Below, piece by piece: positions 1-6,210 of a stretch of DNA of 9,995 nucleotides. Source of the stretch: Spirochaetales bacterium (GTDB taxonomy: Bacteria > Spirochaetota > Spirochaetia > DSM-27196 > SLST01); contig JANQQY010000371.1 of assembly GCA_028284845.1 (NCBI GenBank), positions 1 to 9,995 on the forward strand, in the 5' to 3' direction. How positions within the stretch are numbered: the stretch's first letter is position 1; each line of letters begins with the position of its first letter. Position numbers and translations under genes: made by a program. The notes under the pieces were generated by a model. The model was not told the DNA's origin and did not search any database. It saw nothing but the letters and a program-made list of their open reading frames with translations.

Positions 1-18
1 GATGACCGTGCCTGTCAT
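1..18 (-). CDS. 5' end of an unknown gene, cut by the window edge
   Basis: Only the first six codons are present (M-T-G-T-V-I), so the product cannot be named. The start is well supported. ATG at 18-16 overlaps the TGA stop (17-15) of the upstream gene as ATGA, and AGGAGG lies eight bases upstream, inside the end of that gene. The arrangement implies translational coupling with the 85-residue protein before it. A short gene followed by a coupled partner, with a ribbon-helix-helix gene just upstream, recalls toxin-antitoxin operons, but this is inference until the missing sequence is read. Confidence 0.5.
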
Positions 19-272
19 CCCGTCACCCTCCTTCCGGCGTGCGATGACCCACTTCTGTTTCCGGATCGGTCGAGGTAATCGGCGACGTTCTCGGGGGCAT
101 CGATTAGGTGTTCTATCCCGTCGACAGCGCCCAGCATGATACGGAACGCGGCGTCATTCAGTGTGACGATCGTGAGTGCTTGCTGCCGGCGGATCACAGT
201 GACATTGAGCGCGATTGGCTCCGGTTCCCCGCGCATAGAACGCCCGGTAACGTATTGCAGTGAGGTCTGCAT
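15..272 (-). CDS. Small unknown protein, 85 aa, possible antitoxin or regulator
   Basis: I do not recognise a family. The start at ATG 272-270 is chosen because AGGAGG (283-278) sits five bases upstream; a GTG at 296 in the same frame has no such site. The central part (residues about 21-68) alternates hydrophobic and charged residues and could fold as a small mixed domain. The last 15 residues are rich in Ser, Gly, Arg and His and are probably disordered. The gene is 100 bases downstream of the Arc-like regulator on the same strand. Its stop overlaps the next start as ATGA. Its leader contains nested inverted repeats (275-325), one of which would mask the ribosome binding site, so expression is probably controlled. 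An antitoxin or small accessory role is a guess from context. Confidence 0.55.
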   Translation of the reverse strand: MQTSLQYVTGRSMRGEPEPIALNVTVIRRQQALTIVTLNDAAFRIMLGAVDGIEHLIDAPENVADYLDRSGNRSGSSHAGRRVTG

Positions 273-274
273 GA

Positions 275-325
275 GACCCTCCTGTGGAAGGGTCACGGCG
301 GCATGCGATATACTGTCCGTGACCC
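275..325 (-). promoter_or_regulatory. Nested inverted repeats in the leader of the 85-aa gene
   Basis: Two inverted repeats share one arm. The outer one is a perfect 9-bp repeat, GGGTCACGG at 290-298 and CCGTGACCC at 317-325, with 18 bases between the arms. The inner one is GACCCT at 275-280 and AGGGTC at 289-294, with an 8-base loop. On the minus strand the last arm of the inner repeat overlaps the ribosome binding site AGGAGG (283-278). The middle segment can pair upstream or downstream but not both. Between the outer arms lies an AT-rich stretch with a -10-like TATATC (312-307, minus strand). It could be a repressor operator, or an RNA switch if transcription starts upstream of 325. The pairing is seen; the function is inferred. 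Confidence 0.5.
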
Positions 326-372
326 ATAGTGGTTCGGTCGGGGGTGTCTGATTCGCGTCGGCCCCCCGGCCG

Positions 373-522
373 TTACTGTTCCCGTCGACGACGGGCCTCG
401 AGAGCTTCGTGCAGTAGTACGATCACCTCCTTGTTCACTGACCGAGCGTCCTTCTTTGCCTCTCGCTTCAGGCGCTCGACAAGATCACGAGGAAACCGAT
501 ACGACTGCCTCATCTCTTCCAT
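373..522 (-). CDS. Arc-like ribbon-helix-helix DNA-binding protein, 49 aa
   Basis: Small transcriptional regulator of the Arc/MetJ-type ribbon-helix-helix class, which binds DNA as a dimer through a beta ribbon. Residues about 5-11 (RQSYRFP) form the ribbon. RDLVERLKREAKKDARSVN (12-30) gives helix one and the turn with the family's typical RSVN. KEVIVLLHEALEARRR gives helix two. Length matches Arc (about 53 aa). The frame stays open upstream, but the extra sequence has no protein character. ATG 522 is favoured because a promoter places transcription start exactly on it; ATG 513 with a weak GGAAGAG site is the alternative. The gene lies between the FRG gene and the 85-aa gene and is the obvious candidate to act on the inverted repeats at 275-325. 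Such proteins are often antitoxins or autoregulators. Confidence 0.8.
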   Translation of the reverse strand: MEEMRQSYRFPRDLVERLKREAKKDARSVNKEVIVLLHEALEARRRREQ

Positions 523-557
523 TACATCATAATAGCAGCACAATGACAGCGGATCAA
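522..557 (-). promoter_or_regulatory. Promoter for a leaderless transcript of the Arc-like gene
   Basis: On the minus strand, TTGATC (557-552) is followed after exactly 17 bases by TATTAT (534-529), then six bases, then ATG at 522. These match the -35 and -10 consensus at 4 and 5 of 6 positions. The expected transcription start is the A of the ATG, so the mRNA would have no leader. This agrees with the lack of a good ribosome binding site there. Two copies of CGANTCG (569-575 and 584-590) lie just upstream of the -35 box. Confidence 0.55.
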
Positions 558-673
558 CTACGGGGATGCGACTCGTACAACTGCGAATCGTCACGTTCCA
601 CGCGATGGAACTACTTATTCGGTAAGATGCAGCGTTTTCCTGGCCAAAAGTGAGGAGTCTAAACTCGGGTCTA

Positions 674-1558
674 TCAGTAGCCGAACGGCGAATCAAGGTC
701 GTACGCCAACGCCAACTCGTCCGCGATACCTTGGAAGTCTGGAAACAAGCTTGATCGCGCAATCCCGATACTGTAGAGCTCGAGCAGAAGCCGCTCGCGC
801 TTTGTCGGATCAATATTGAAGCGTCTCAGGAACTCAGTCTCCAGAAGTCGTTCACAGTGAGGCTGGAGATCGAGGGATCTATCGTCCTTACCCCACGCCA
901 AGAAGCGACCTCGTTGGGACTGAATGCGATTGTGCGAGTGTACTCCGAGGACCGCCAGCGGCCGTTCATGGTGCTTGAACGGACCAAACGCAGCAAGTAG
1001 ATTGACCACGCCGAACGCCAAATCCGGCCCAGACGCTCTCGGACTATGAACAGCTTCATCTGCACCGGTACCAGGTACAAACGAGCATCCCAGTGCCGCC
1101 CAATTGTGCGCGTTGGGATTCATCATCCACACTACCGGATGTCCTGAATCAGGCGGTTCGTTCTCGACAGCAAAAAACAAAGCGACGAGTGAACTTGCAG
1201 TCCAGTCGAGCAAGCGTGTGGGCAAACCGTGGTGCTGCATTAGAAACAGCCACGCCGATTTGTCCGACCAATCTGGAGTCCCTGGCATGCCCGCGGCGCG
1301 TCGACGATACTCACCTGTCATCGCGATCTCGTCGTACCGGCCTCGACGAACCTTCGGGGTCAGTTGCCAATCTGATGATGCTTGGCCCCGAAACCATGCC
1401 ATCCGAACACGTTTCTTCATGTCGGCGTCCCGCACCGGGTACGCCTCGCCGGATTGATTTTTTATCGACCGAAGACTCTCGACACTCCAAACCTCATCTA
1501 ACTGGCGGTTGACTTCCTCGATGTACTCGGTGACCGACTCAATTCGCTTGTGGGGCAT
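674..1558 (-). CDS. FRG domain protein, 294 aa
   Basis: The FRG domain is named for a conserved Phe-Arg-Gly motif. Its biochemical activity is not settled, and such proteins are frequent in mobile and defence regions. Visible motifs: WFRGQ at 55-59, LMQHHGLPTRLLDWT at 106-120, LVALFFAVE at 124-132, RIQSQRGRF at 211-219, and the C-terminal signature GIARSSLFPDFQGIADEL at 265-282. All conserved blocks are present, so the protein looks intact. ATG 1558 starts just before the usual N-terminal helix (IESVTEYIEEV) and has a -10-like GATAAT at 1573-1568, which would give a very short leader. ATG 1600 and a start at 1654 are in frame but add sequence without family character. It follows the 1708-2361 gene after 149 bases on the same strand, so co-transcription is possible but not shown. 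Confidence 0.85.
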   Translation of the reverse strand: MPHKRIESVTEYIEEVNRQLDEVWSVESLRSIKNQSGEAYPVRDADMKKRVRMAWFRGQASSDWQLTPKVRRGRYDEIAMTGEYRRRAAGMPGTPDWSDKSAWLFLMQHHGLPTRLLDWTASSLVALFFAVENEPPDSGHPVVWMMNPNAHNWAALGCSFVPGTGADEAVHSPRASGPDLAFGVVNLLAAFGPFKHHERPLAVLGVHSHNRIQSQRGRFLAWGKDDRSLDLQPHCERLLETEFLRRFNIDPTKRERLLLELYSIGIARSSLFPDFQGIADELALAYDLDSPFGY

Positions 1559-1707
1559 GGTCAGATGATTATCGTGCCGGATCTCGCGACCGGTGTCCAT
1601 CAGATGACAATATCTCGACTTCGAGATGGCAGAGCGTGCTGGAAACACGTGCAAGATCGCGCGCCGAGGGGGGATCCTTCCGCAACGCTAATCGCGTGGA
1701 CCGATAG

Positions 1708-2361
1708 CTATTCCTCGATCGCCGACAGAAAGCGAGCCCCCTGGTCCGTGATCGAGATCCGCCCCGCGGTGGGGCTTCTGCCATCCACGTCCACACGGGC
1801 GAGCGTCGCTCTGACCTTCGCGAGCCCCATCCGATCGAGATGCCGCGCCATATCGTCGAATTGGTCCCTCGTCAGCCCGGTCTTGCTGTGGATCGCGCTG
1901 AACGGCACGTCAATACCGAACTCGGTAGGCGGCCGCTGCAACTCGTTCAGCCAGGCCAACAATGACAGTTCGGCTCGACTGAGCTCGCGCATCGTAGCGA
2001 TGACTCGTAGCTGAACGTGTGCATCATAGTCGATCTGGTCGGTCGCCGCCTTGCTGAGGTAGTTCACTAAGGCGGCGCGCTTCTCTGCGTAGTGCTCGCG
2101 AGTGACTGCCTCGATCGTCTCGGCCACGATATCGTGGAAGTCTTCGCTACGGACGTAGCGTTCGACCGGAGTTACTCCGTCCAGCTTCGCGACCAACGAT
2201 TGGGCGGATTCCTCGAGGCGGCGGAAACGAACGTCGGCGAGCATACCGCCCAGCGTCCCGCCGATCACACTTCCAACAGGACCGAGCGCCGTGATCAGCA
2301 CGCTCATCTTCGAGAGGCGACCCTGCCAGAGTTCGAGCCCGAGTTCGTGGTCGTCTGCCAT
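1708..2361 (-). CDS. Unknown protein with hydrophobic segment and winged-helix-like C-terminus, 217 aa
   Basis: I cannot assign a named family. Residues 19-42 form a glycine-rich hydrophobic stretch (VLITALGPVGSVIGG and on) that could enter or lie on the membrane. A charged helical middle follows (about 43-140), including a segment of the type SEDFHDIVAETIEAV...EKRAALVNYLSKA. Residues about 153-217 look like a winged helix: a SAIHSKTGLTRDQFDDMARHLDRMGL recognition-type helix pair, then a basic strand pair, then ISITDQGARFLSAI, which resembles the closing strand-helix of MarR/ArsR-like domains. Start: ATG 2361; a GTG at 2376 is also in frame, and neither has a clear ribosome binding site. A 7-bp inverted repeat lies 16-46 bases upstream. 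Neighbourhood suggests an accessory or defence role; this is inference. Confidence 0.7.
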   Translation of the reverse strand: MADDHELGLELWQGRLSKMSVLITALGPVGSVIGGTLGGMLADVRFRRLEESAQSLVAKLDGVTPVERYVRSEDFHDIVAETIEAVTREHYAEKRAALVNYLSKAATDQIDYDAHVQLRVIATMRELSRAELSLLAWLNELQRPPTEFGIDVPFSAIHSKTGLTRDQFDDMARHLDRMGLAKVRATLARVDVDGRSPTAGRISITDQGARFLSAIEE

Positions 2362-2813
2362 GACGAATCGTACCACGACCGGCGGGGGCCGTAGCAGGGG
2401 GCCGGTCTATCGCCGAGACAGCCCATGTCTATGTACGGCAGCTCTGGCAGGACAGTGAGTAAGGAGACTCAAATCCTCCGTGTCGAGTTGCTCATCCCAC
2501 GTAGATTCGGAAAGCGAATCGACATCGGCGATCCAGTCTGCGTTGAGGACGCCCGGAGTATGCGTGGTCAAAGTTGCTTCGGACGGCGAGAGAGGATCTA
2601 TTACTCCCGTTGACGGGGTCAGAGGCCACATTCTGCAGTTCCGCCGCATCGACTGTTACTCCACTGTCGACGCAGTGTATCTTGGCATCGATGCGGAGAC
2701 GGAGATTCGATTTAGCTTTCGTGCAACGCCCGCGGCGAGATGGCGAAGATGACGATGCACGCTGCGTCCGTGCTCTCGATGCATCCGGGGTTTGAACGCA
2801 GGGGGTAACCGAG
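2362..2813. other. Intergenic region between divergent genes
   Basis: No confident gene. Several short frames overlap here on both strands with mixed third-position composition and no recognisable motif. The best is a minus-strand frame at 2407-2649 (80 codons; a weak GGAG nine bases before its ATG, and an acidic middle). I do not count it as a gene. The region must carry the control sequences of the two divergent genes. I see an inverted repeat at 2377-2407 and no clear sigma70 promoter for the plus-strand gene. It could be the decayed remains of an older gene. Confidence 0.5.
2377..2407. repeat. 7-bp inverted repeat upstream of the 217-aa gene
   Basis: GACCGGC at 2377-2383 and GCCGGTC at 2401-2407, perfect arms with 17 bases between, ending 16 bases before ATG 2361 on the minus strand. 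Position and spacing fit an operator. G+C-rich sequence makes chance occurrence more likely than usual. Confidence 0.35.
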
Positions 2814-3746
2814 TTGGACTCAGCAAACGGTTCGAGGGAGGAAATAGATCGCACTGACCTTCTGGAAGTGATTCAAGCTCGATGGCTCAGCGTGGACTCC
2901 TGGTTCACTAAACCAGACGTCCAACATCTGTACCACTACACCACTTCGAAGGGTTTGATCGGTATCGTGTCAACGGGGGAGCTCTGGCTATCCGATCTCA
3001 GGGTCATGAATGACGCCGAAGAGCATACCTACGCGAGCGAGCGATACGTCGAGATTCGGGACGACCTTGCCGGTGTCGTTGACGACGACGTGCTTGGATC
3101 TCTCGTAGCCCCGGTAGACGGAACGCTGGGCTCGCAGTGCGTGTTTTCGACATCCGCTGAGCCGGACGCCGCACCTCTTTGGAGTATGTACGCGCGTGGG
3201 GCAGGGTTCGCCATCAAGTTCGGCGCGGCCGAACTCGAAGCAGTAATGGCATGGGCGCATCCGAGGGACGACGCACGTCGCGACGCTGTGATCGACGCTG
3301 GGATGATCAGAATGGTGTACGAACCTGCAGAACAGGCGGTGATTCTTGTCGGGCTCGCTGAGTATCGGGCTGAATGCCGAGCATGGCTTGAAAAGTTTAC
3401 GGACCCCAACCTGTCGAAACAGATCATGGATCTCCAGCGAAGGATCGAGGTGGCTTTCGAATCTGCCCGCAAGTCGATGAAACGTTCTGGCTTCCGAGGT
3501 GAGCAGGAGATTCGATTCCTCGGTAGGGTTCGTCCAGACAGTGACTACTGGGAGTACAGGGAGGGTCGCGACGGGATGCTAATCCCGTTCATCCGGTTTG
3601 TCCCAAGATCGCCTGATCGCTGGCCGATTGAGGGCGTGATCGCCGGTCCAAGATCGGATCCCGCGGCAATCGAGTCCGCGCGGCGGCTGTTGAGACAGTC
3701 CGGCTATGACGTACCCGTCGAACGCTCGAAGTTGCGGATGCGATAG
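2814..3746 (+). CDS. DUF2971 family protein, 310 aa
   Basis: Matches the pattern of the DUF2971 family, whose biochemical role is not established and which is common in accessory regions. In order: LYHYTTSKGLIGI (39-51), GELWLSDLRVMNDAEE (55-70), CVFSTSAEPDAAPLWSMY (109-126), GAGFAIKFG (129-137), a helical insert (about 150-225), FRGEQEIRF (227-235), LIPFIRF (256-262), VIAGPRSDP (275-283) and a C-terminal helix with SGYDVPVERSKLR. Length is typical. The start is TTG 2814, supported by AGGGGG at 2800-2805 eight bases upstream; no ATG with a comparable site exists nearby. The opening His-Tyr-Thr block followed by a 'small gap, LW, ND..E' block resembles the start of DarT-like ADP-ribosyltransferases. 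I note this only as a hint. The gene stands alone: divergent from 1708-2361 and 654 bases before the next plus-strand gene. Confidence 0.8.
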   Translation: MDSANGSREEIDRTDLLEVIQARWLSVDSWFTKPDVQHLYHYTTSKGLIGIVSTGELWLSDLRVMNDAEEHTYASERYVEIRDDLAGVVDDDVLGSLVAPVDGTLGSQCVFSTSAEPDAAPLWSMYARGAGFAIKFGAAELEAVMAWAHPRDDARRDAVIDAGMIRMVYEPAEQAVILVGLAEYRAECRAWLEKFTDPNLSKQIMDLQRRIEVAFESARKSMKRSGFRGEQEIRFLGRVRPDSDYWEYREGRDGMLIPFIRFVPRSPDRWPIEGVIAGPRSDPAAIESARRLLRQSGYDVPVERSKLRMR

Positions 3747-4098
3747 ACCGCCTTACCCTGCAGAAGGCCGTGACCCTTGTTCTATCTCTACACATCCCGC
3801 TGAGGACTTCCTCGATGCCCGCAGACTTAGCGCCCGCTGCGACAACGCTGTTTTGCACTGAAGCCGCGGTGGCAGCGGAAATGCCAAAGAACCCGGCAGT
3901 CCCGGCCCATATCGCAACGTCTGGTCCGAGTACGGCAGCGGCGGCAACCGTAGTATTGCTGGCCCTTCCTGCAACCGCATTCGGTGCAGCAATACAACGC
4001 GAGCAGCTCCGATCGATATCAACATCAGGGGCTTGGGAACCGTGGTGTCCATTGCGGCTTCGATCAGTAGCCTGATGGGGTGTTAATTCGACTGCCAT
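3589..4098 (-). CDS. Doubtful alanine-rich small ORF with strong ribosome binding site
   Basis: A 169-codon frame starts at ATG 4098, with GAGGAGGG five bases upstream. Residues about 40-105 read like a protein: a CSRC pair, then an Ala/Val/Gly-rich hydrophobic segment (TTVAAAAVLGPDVAIWAGTA and on), then a GIEEVLSGMC segment. The remainder is Arg/Ser-rich and runs 158 bases antisense through the end of the DUF2971 gene, which argues against it or suggests a frameshift near 3770. An overlapping plus-strand frame (3770-4075) is also alanine-rich, as expected for complementary GC-rich codons. If real, it could be a small secreted, membrane or peptide-precursor protein; no family is recognised. 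Confidence 0.25.
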   Translation of the reverse strand: MAVELTPHQATDRSRNGHHGSQAPDVDIDRSCSRCIAAPNAVAGRASNTTVAAAAVLGPDVAIWAGTAGFFGISAATAASVQNSVVAAGAKSAGIEEVLSGMCRDRTRVTAFCRVRRSIASATSSVRRVRHSRTVSTAAARTRLPRDPILDRRSRPQSASDQAILGQTG

Positions 4099-4400
4099 GT
4101 CGTCCCTCCTCGCAACCAGGAGGAAGGTGAGCGCAACCCTCGAGCCGCAGCGGAAAGCACGACACGACGTGTGGGGTCATCGTTCGATTTCGGGTTGCTT
4201 CAGATCTAGATACCTGTGCGTAGAGTCGTGTGATCCCTATCTCGCGGAACCCGCCGTCGAGGCCCGCCGGTACTTCCCTGCAGACTAAGCACCAATCTGA
4301 GGCTCTACGGTCGGTTATACTCGGAGCGTACGAGAGCTGTCACAACTGTTCAGTGAGCCTTGCCGCGCACCGAGCACGACAGCAACTACGGGGGACCACA
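3747..4400. other. Gap before the TIR/SEFIR gene
   Basis: Apart from the doubtful minus-strand frame (3589-4098) and the stem-loop at 4105-4123, I see no gene. A good -10-like TATACT lies at 4316-4321, 79 bases before the TIR/SEFIR start, but no -35 box is at proper spacing. The stretch upstream of GTG 4401 is in frame with that gene back to 4230 but shows no domain character. Confidence 0.5.
4105..4123 (-). promoter_or_regulatory. Stem-loop covering the ribosome binding site of the alanine-rich ORF
   Basis: CCTCCT (4105-4110) and AGGAGG (4118-4123) pair with a 7-base loop. Read on the minus strand, the second arm is the AGGAGG that serves ATG 4098, so folding would hide it. Perfect six-base arms; function inferred. 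Confidence 0.35.
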
Positions 4401-5855
4401 GTGGACAGCGCGCATCCGAAGCTCTTCGTTTCCTATTGCTGGTCGTCAGAAGACCACAAGCAATGGGTCATTCAACTCTGCTCTGAACTTCGAGGTGACG
4501 GAGTCGACGTGCTTCTGGACGTCTGGGATCTGAAGGAAGGCAATGACAAGTATGCATACATGGAGCGCATGGTAACCGATGCCTCGATTAGCAAGGTCAT
4601 CCTGATTTCGGATAGGCTATACGCCGAGAAGGCCGACGGCCGCGAGGGCGGAGTCGGCACAGAGACCCAGATCGTGTCGAAAGAGATGTACGAGGGGCAG
4701 GACCAATCCAAGTTCGTTGCAGTACTCCCAGAACGAGACACGAATGGGTTCCCCTATCTCCCTACCTACTATAGCGCTCGTATATACATCGATCTCAGTC
4801 ATCCGGGGCCGACCTACGCGGAAGAGTATGAGCGCCTGGTCCGCTGGATCTATGACAAGCCCCTTCACGTGAAGCCTCCTATCGGTGAGGCGCCGCGTTT
4901 TCTTTCGGACGACTCCGACGAGCGTACCGGCACGGAAGGCTCGAACCGTCGAGCGATCGACGCGCTACGCAAAGGTCACGTCCACGCGATAGAGTACACA
5001 AGGGAGTACTTCGCGCGCGTCACGGCCTCGCTCCAGACTCGCAAGCTCACAAGAAAGCCCGACGTGGAGTTCGATGACCTCGTCTTCGACGACATAGAAT
5101 CGATGCTCCCACTCCGCAACCAAGTCCTGGACGCTATCTCAGCGTTGGTGAGATACCAGCCGGAAGATCACGCATCGTTGGCGCTGCACGGGTTCATCGA
5201 GTCGATGCTTCCCTTGATGGAACCGACGGCCGACGCGCGCAGCTGGGACCATTCGGACTTCGACAACCACCGTTTCTTTATCCATGAGATCTTCCTACAC
5301 ACTACCGCGCTGCTCCTGAGTGCGTCAGTATTTGATGGCCTGGCAGCTCTTCTCACATCCCGATTCTATGCCCCAACAGTTTCTGGCGACGCCACGCGAC
5401 CCACAGTAGGTTTCGGAGAAATCGTGCAACCTACGCCGTCGCTTGATCGCCGGAACGCTCGCCTCAAGCTTCAACGCATGTCGTTGCGCGCCGACCTGCT
5501 GGTGGACCGAACATCCTCTTCAGATAGCAGCGTCGATGACTTGCTCCAGGCGGACTTCGCCCTCTTCCTTCGCGCCACGTTCGACCGTCTCCGTGGGGAC
5601 AAGACGGCTGACTGGTTTCCGGTGTCCCTCGTGTACGCCTCTCGGAAGTATGGCCCGTTTGAGGCGTTCGCGCGGTGCGAGTCAGCGAGTTTCTTCTCAC
5701 GTTTCAAGCAGGTCGTCGGGATCGACACCAAGGATGAGATGGTCGCTTTTGTCACGGACATCACGAACGAGCGGGCGCTGGTTCCTCGATTCGGGCTCCG
5801 GGCCTTGAATGTCGCAGGATTGTCAGGCGTAGAGAACATATGCGCATGGCCCTGA
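4401..5855 (+). CDS. TIR/SEFIR-domain protein with unknown C-terminal region, 484 aa
   Basis: The N-terminal domain is of the TIR/SEFIR superfamily; bacterial TIR domains often hydrolyse NAD+ or make signalling nucleotides during phage defence. Visible: KLFVSYCWSSEDHKQWV (7-23), strand-helix VDVLLDVWDLKEGND (35-49), KVILISDRLYAEKADG (65-80), GGVGTETQIVSKEMY (83-97), whose Glu88 sits where the family's catalytic glutamate is expected, then FVAVLPERD (105-113) and IYIDLS (128-133). Residues about 185-484 are mostly helical with two aromatic/hydrophobic patches (DNHRFFIHEIFLHTTALLL near 288-306; ADFALFLRATFDRLRGD near 384-400). I do not recognise this part; it is a candidate sensor or oligomerisation module. 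Start: GTG 4401 with GGGGGA five bases upstream. The frame is open from 4230, but that extension has no domain character. Likely a stand-alone single-gene defence effector. Confidence 0.85.
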   Translation: MDSAHPKLFVSYCWSSEDHKQWVIQLCSELRGDGVDVLLDVWDLKEGNDKYAYMERMVTDASISKVILISDRLYAEKADGREGGVGTETQIVSKEMYEGQDQSKFVAVLPERDTNGFPYLPTYYSARIYIDLSHPGPTYAEEYERLVRWIYDKPLHVKPPIGEAPRFLSDDSDERTGTEGSNRRAIDALRKGHVHAIEYTREYFARVTASLQTRKLTRKPDVEFDDLVFDDIESMLPLRNQVLDAISALVRYQPEDHASLALHGFIESMLPLMEPTADARSWDHSDFDNHRFFIHEIFLHTTALLLSASVFDGLAALLTSRFYAPTVSGDATRPTVGFGEIVQPTPSLDRRNARLKLQRMSLRADLLVDRTSSSDSSVDDLLQADFALFLRATFDRLRGDKTADWFPVSLVYASRKYGPFEAFARCESASFFSRFKQVVGIDTKDEMVAFVTDITNERALVPRFGLRALNVAGLSGVENICAWP

Positions 5856-6062
5856 TGTCGATAGGCTCAGGGGGCGTCATCAGCGTCAAAGCACGCGAAT
5901 GGAATCCTCAGGTACGTTGAGTGTTCCGGCCGCCCAGATCAATCGGTTCTGTACCTGACCTAACGGACGAAAGAAGTAAGCTGTCGAGAGTGCCGAACTT
6001 TCCTTTCCGTGCGCACGCCGATAGCGCTCTACGACCCCTTGCATCTTCCGCAAGTGCCCTCG

Positions 6063-6083
6063 TGTCACCCGGACTGTCACCCG
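6063..6083. repeat. Direct repeat TGTCACCCG, two copies 12 bp apart
   Basis: TGTCACCCG occurs at 6063-6071 and 6075-6083, a centre spacing of 12 bases. It lies about 130 bp inside the presumed element end. It could be a protein-binding pair, such as a regulator site or an integrase arm-type site; only the repeat itself is seen. Confidence 0.4.
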
Positions 6084-6089
6084 AATCTC

Positions 6090-6117
6090 TTGATTTCAGG
6101 CGACAATCGTGTACAAT
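6090..6117 (+). promoter_or_regulatory. Sigma70-like promoter facing the tRNA fragment
   Basis: TTGATT (6090-6095) and TACAAT (6112-6117) with a 16-base spacer, matching consensus at 4 and 5 of 6 positions, with an expected start near 6124. It points toward the tRNA remnant and the repeats. It may drive a short RNA across them or be a chance match. Confidence 0.35.
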
Positions 6118-6210
6118 AGATGAAAAAGCAGGGGCCCGTAAGTGTTCCTGCCGAAAACAATTAGAGCGGTACGATGAAAGCGTTCGTGGATAGGAGAAAG
6201 GGCAGGACGG

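Larger units (their letters stand above)
5856..6210. other. Gap between the TIR/SEFIR gene and the tRNA fragment
   Basis: No firm gene. A minus-strand frame at 5886-6080 (64 codons, GTG start, basic N-terminus VTRGHLRKMQGVVERYRRAHGK) looks somewhat protein-like, but its start lies in the direct repeat at 6063-6083 and it matches nothing I know (confidence about 0.25). A weak 6-bp inverted repeat, CTGATG (5852-5857) and CATCAG (5878-5883), overlaps the stop of the TIR/SEFIR gene and has no T-run. A promoter-like pair is at 6090-6117. Confidence 0.45.

Noticed and set aside
523..813. Long upstream extension of the Arc-like gene to 813
   Set aside because: The extension overlaps the FRG gene end and has no protein-like pattern; the promoter lies inside it and the family is about 50 residues long.
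1093..2014. Plus-strand frames 1093-1512, 1104-1457 and 1550-2014
   Set aside because: Antisense to the FRG gene and the 217-aa gene; low-complexity Arg/Ser/Pro composition typical of shadows.
3029..3472. Minus-strand frames within the DUF2971 gene
   Set aside because: Antisense shadows with Ser/Thr/Arg-rich composition over a gene with a full set of family motifs.
4230..4400. N-terminal extension of the TIR/SEFIR protein to ATG 4230
   Set aside because: No ribosome binding site at 4230 and no domain character; GTG 4401 has GGGGGA at good spacing and begins right before the domain.
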